From JBIQLO01 sp044464175 (lineage in GTDB: Bacteria > Planctomycetota > Phycisphaerae > Tepidisphaerales > Tepidisphaeraceae), in contig JBIQLO010000015.1 of NCBI GenBank assembly GCA_044464175.1, positions 1 through 31,762 on the forward strand: a stretch of 31,762 nucleotides of DNA, in the 5' to 3' direction. The position numbers and the translations under genes were made by a program. This document shows, piece by piece, positions 28,820 through 31,762 of the stretch; within the stretch, counting starts at the first letter, position 1; each line of letters starts with the position of its first letter. A model generated the notes under the pieces. It saw nothing but the letters and a program-made list of their open reading frames with translations, did no database searches and had not been told where the DNA came from.

Positions 28820-31714
28820 TTAAGCGAGGACGCGGCGAGGTAGGGCTTTGGCGGCTTCCAGGGCCTGGGGGAGTTGGGCGGGGTCTTTGCCGCCGGCCTG
28901 GGCCATCTGCGGCCGGCCGCCACCGCCGCCGCCGGTGGTTTTGGCGGCCTCGCGGACCCAGTCGCCGGCTTTTAATCCCTTGGCAATCAGATCATCGCTG
29001 ACGGCGGCGACGAAACTGACTTTACCCCCCCCTGCCGCCGCCAGAAGCAGGCCGTGGCTGGGGGCTTTTTTACGCAGGGAATCAATCAGGGCGCGGAGGT
29101 CGGCGTCGGCGGCGCTGGGCACCTCGGCGACGATGATCGTGCCACCGGCGAGGGTGTCGGCCTGCTGGAGCAGGTCGGCGGCCGTGGATTGAATGTCCAG
29201 CCTGGGGCCGGCGGCGGCGGTGGATTTTTCAAAGGCCTTTTGGCGGGACTGAAGCTGGACGAGGGCGGCCTGGGCGCGCCGGCGGGCCAGGAGGGGCAGG
29301 GTCGCCTCGCCGAGCATCTTCTGAATGGCGGCGATCTGGGGGGCCAATTGGGCGTCGGGGGCGGCGGTGGCCGCTTTGATCGCGGCATCAAGGTCCCCGG
29401 CGGCGTTGGCGGCCTGGCGGGCCGGCTCTCCGGTGAGGGCGACGATGCGGCGGATGCCCTTGGAGACGGATTCCTCGGCCGTGATGGCAAAGGCGTCGGC
29501 CTGGGCGCTGTCGGCCAGATGGGTGCCGCCGCAGAATTCGATGGAAAATTCGCGCCATTTGGGATTGGCGGGGTCTTTCAGGAGGTCCTCAACCGGCACG
29601 CCGACGGAGACGACACGGACCAGCGGCGGATATTTTTCGCCGAAGACGGCGCGCAGGCCGTTGATTTTCAAAGCCTGGGCCTGGGGGGCTTCTTTGGCGT
29701 GGACGGGCAGCCTGCGGGCAATGGCAGCGTTGACCAGTTCCTCCACCTTGGCAAGCTGGTTCTCCTCCAGCGCCTTGGGGTGGGAGAAGTCGAAGCGGAG
29801 CTTTTCGGGATCGACCAGCGAGCCTTTCTGCTCAACGCCATCGCCGAGGACTTCGCGGAGGGCCCAGTTGGCCAGGTGCGTGGCGGTGTGGTTTTTCCGC
29901 GTCTCCTCGCGGAGGGGGCTGAGGCGGGCTTCGACGGCATCGCCCAGCTTGAGGCGGCCGGACTGAACCTGACCGATGTGCAGGATGTAGCCGGCGACAA
30001 TTCGGGTGGTCTGGACTTCGAAGCGGAACGTCAGCTTGCCGCCTTCAGCAGATTCCGCCAGTGAGGGCGCTGGCGGCACGATTGCGCCGCTGTCGCCGAC
30101 CTGGCCGCCCATTTCGGCATAGAAATTGGTGCGATCGAGCAGGAGGGCGATGCGGGTTTGGGGGGTGTCGTCGGCATCGACGGCATCGCGCAGGTCGAAG
30201 CCATCCCAGATGGCGGCGACGGTGGCCTGGATCGGCTCACCAGCGTATTTGGCGGTGTCGTCGGTGGGCTTGACCCCCCTGCTGTCCAGGGCGGCGACGA
30301 CATGCGGCGGGAGTTCGAAGACGGCGGCCTCGGTCTCCTTGCCGCCGGTGCGGGCAAGGTGGCGGGCCTGGTCCATCAGCTTTTCGTACCCTTCGATATC
30401 GACGGTCATCCCGCGCTCCTGGGCCATGATCTGGGTCAGGTCGATGGGGAAGCCGTAGGTGTCGTGGAGTTGGAAGGCATCGGCGGCAGGGATGCGGTTG
30501 GCCGAGCCGACGCGTTTGGCGGCCTCCTCGAACAGGGCGATGCCCCGGTCGAGGGTGCGGCCGAAGCTGGCCTCTTCATCGAGGATAATGTCGGCGATGT
30601 TTTGCGGGTTTTTCTTCAGTTCCGGGAAGGCCTCGCCCATGGTTTCGACGACGATGGGGACGAGCTTGTGGAGGAAGGGGTCTTTCAGATTCAGGTGCTG
30701 GCGGCCGAAGCGAACGGCGCGGCGGAGAATGCGGCGCAGGACATAGCCGCGGCCTTCGTTGCTGGGGACCGCGCCATCGGTCAGGGCGAAGGTGAGGCAG
30801 CGGATGTGGTCGGCGATGACGCGGAAGGCGATGTCGTGGCGGAGTTGGGGGTTGGCCGACTCGGCGGCGGGGTCGGCGGCGTTGGTGGCGGGGAACTGGC
30901 CGGTGTATTGCAGGCCGGTCATTTGGCTCAGGGCGGCGAAGTAGGGTTCCCAGAGGTCGATGGCGTAGTTGTCGCTCTTGTCCTGCAGGACCTGGCAGAT
31001 GCGTTCAAAGCCCATGCCGGTGTCCACGTGGCGCTGGGGCAAGGGCGAGAGGGAGCGGTCGGCGTTGCGGTTGTACTGGATGAAGACCAGGTTCCAGATT
31101 TCCATGACGCGCGGGTCGTCGCCGTTGACCTGGGGGCCGCCGGATTTATCGGGGGTGCGGTCGATGTAAATTTCGGTGCAGGGGCCGCAGGGGCCGGTCT
31201 CGCCCATCTCCCAGAAGTTGTCCTTGCCGAAGTAGTGGATGTGGTCGTCGGGCAGATGGGCGATTTCCTTCCACAACTGGGCGGCCTCGGTATCGCGGGG
31301 GACGCCGCCGGCTTCATCTCCCTCAAAGCAACTGACGTGGAGGCGGGTGGGATCGAGCTTCCAGACCTGGGTGAGCAGTTCCCAGGCCATTTCGATGGCG
31401 CCTCGCTTGAAATAGTCGCCAAAGGACCAGTTGCCGAGCATTTCGAAGAAGGTGTGGTGGCGGCGGGAGCGGCCGACGTCGTCGAGATCGTTGTGCTTGC
31501 CGCCGGCGCGGATGCACTTCTGGGTGTTGGCAGCGCGGACGTAATCGCGCGTCTCCTGGCCCAGGAAGATGGGCTTGAACTGGTTCATGCCGGCGTTGGT
31601 GAACAGGAGGGTGGGGTCATCGTGGGGGACGACGGGGGAGGAGGGGACGAAGGTGTGGCCGTGCTTCTGCACGAAGAAGTCGAGGAACTGGCGGCGAATC
31701 TGCTGTGAGGTCAT
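28820..31714 (-). CDS. alaS: alanyl-tRNA synthetase
   Basis: A 964-residue AlaRS, somewhat longer than E. coli AlaS. It charges tRNA-Ala and edits mischarged Ser and Gly. The class II core begins FLDFFVQKHGHTFVPSSPVVPHDDPTLLFTNAGMNQFKPIFLG and continues with KCIRAGGKHNDLDDVGRSRRHHTFFEMLGNWSFGDYFK. The editing domain carries the zinc motif H609-T-A-T-H613 and C728-G-G-T-H732. The C-Ala end has the Gly-rich GGGGGGRPQMAQAGG. All expected motifs are present. ATG 31712-31714 (MTSQQIRRQFLDFF) is chosen; a TTG further out at 31754-31756 would add 14 unlikely residues. No clear Shine-Dalgarno is seen and the upstream region is cut by the window edge. Confidence 0.96.
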   Translation of the reverse strand: MTSQQIRRQFLDFFVQKHGHTFVPSSPVVPHDDPTLLFTNAGMNQFKPIFLGQETRDYVRAANTQKCIRAGGKHNDLDDVGRSRRHHTFFEMLGNWSFGDYFKRGAIEMAWELLTQVWKLDPTRLHVSCFEGDEAGGVPRDTEAAQLWKEIAHLPDDHIHYFGKDNFWEMGETGPCGPCTEIYIDRTPDKSGGPQVNGDDPRVMEIWNLVFIQYNRNADRSLSPLPQRHVDTGMGFERICQVLQDKSDNYAIDLWEPYFAALSQMTGLQYTGQFPATNAADPAAESANPQLRHDIAFRVIADHIRCLTFALTDGAVPSNEGRGYVLRRILRRAVRFGRQHLNLKDPFLHKLVPIVVETMGEAFPELKKNPQNIADIILDEEASFGRTLDRGIALFEEAAKRVGSANRIPAADAFQLHDTYGFPIDLTQIMAQERGMTVDIEGYEKLMDQARHLARTGGKETEAAVFELPPHVVAALDSRGVKPTDDTAKYAGEPIQATVAAIWDGFDLRDAVDADDTPQTRIALLLDRTNFYAEMGGQVGDSGAIVPPAPSLAESAEGGKLTFRFEVQTTRIVAGYILHIGQVQSGRLKLGDAVEARLSPLREETRKNHTATHLANWALREVLGDGVEQKGSLVDPEKLRFDFSHPKALEENQLAKVEELVNAAIARRLPVHAKEAPQAQALKINGLRAVFGEKYPPLVRVVSVGVPVEDLLKDPANPKWREFSIEFCGGTHLADSAQADAFAITAEESVSKGIRRIVALTGEPARQAANAAGDLDAAIKAATAAPDAQLAPQIAAIQKMLGEATLPLLARRRAQAALVQLQSRQKAFEKSTAAAGPRLDIQSTAADLLQQADTLAGGTIIVAEVPSAADADLRALIDSLRKKAPSHGLLLAAAGGGKVSFVAAVSDDLIAKGLKAGDWVREAAKTTGGGGGGRPQMAQAGGKDPAQLPQALEAAKALPRRVLA

Positions 31715-31762
31715 GTTTGGCTCAATGGCTAAGGGGCCCGGGGGTATTATTTGCAAGCGGGG

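Overview
The window is a GC-rich chromosomal segment that reads as a planctomycete, most likely class Phycisphaerae. Three things point there: a C-terminal zinc ribbon of the CPRCGYDL...CPEC type on a small membrane protein, a planctomycete-style DUF6655-like lipoprotein with a sialate O-acetylesterase and a PhyH-type dioxygenase nearby, and envelope genes of a diderm cell (BamD-like, LptE-like, AsmA-like). The assignment is inference from gene content, not from a marker-gene tree. I see no rRNA, tRNA, CRISPR array, insertion sequence or prophage.

Layout. 1-837: 3' end of mutY and a small membrane protein on the + strand. 848-6640 (minus strand, read right to left): DNA polymerase III delta' subunit, then a bacterial RNA-repair cassette of hen1, pnkp and a small predicted nucleotidyltransferase. 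A strong sigma70-like promoter lies at 6920-6947. 7114-13853 (+): a DUF502 membrane protein, then hpf, a PTS EIIA, HPr, Enzyme I and an RNase E/G, closed by a textbook terminator at 13885-13920. 13899-20650 (minus): a zinc-ribbon membrane protein, an FN3-like protein, sialate O-acetylesterase, a PhnP-like metallo-hydrolase, a PhyH-family dioxygenase, a beta-hydroxyacid dehydrogenase and a TlpA-like thioredoxin. 20766-28746 (+): a lipoprotein, a large AsmA-like protein, NAD(P)H-hydrate epimerase, a BamD-like TPR protein, an LptE-like lipoprotein and peptide chain release factor 1. 28820-31714 (minus): alaS.

How the genes work together. Many products act on RNA or translation: Pnkp/Hen1/NTase repair, RNase E/G, the hibernation factor HPF, RF1 and AlaRS. 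The PTS proteins form a soluble phosphorelay (EI, HPr, EIIA) with no sugar permease beside them, so a regulatory role is more likely than sugar uptake. AsmA-, BamD- and LptE-like genes sit together and suggest outer-membrane and LPS assembly.

The most unusual signal is not a gene. Gaps between co-directional genes repeatedly hold arrays of 7-bp units, usually mirrored as an inverted copy so that they form long hairpins. The unit sequence differs at every locus, but the 7-bp period and the architecture are the same. The right-hand arm typically runs up to, or within about 10 nt of, the next start codon. At lptE the palindrome lies inside the reading frame and encodes the front of the lipoprotein signal peptide. 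I do not know a named family that fits these elements; they are the best candidate here for an undescribed system.
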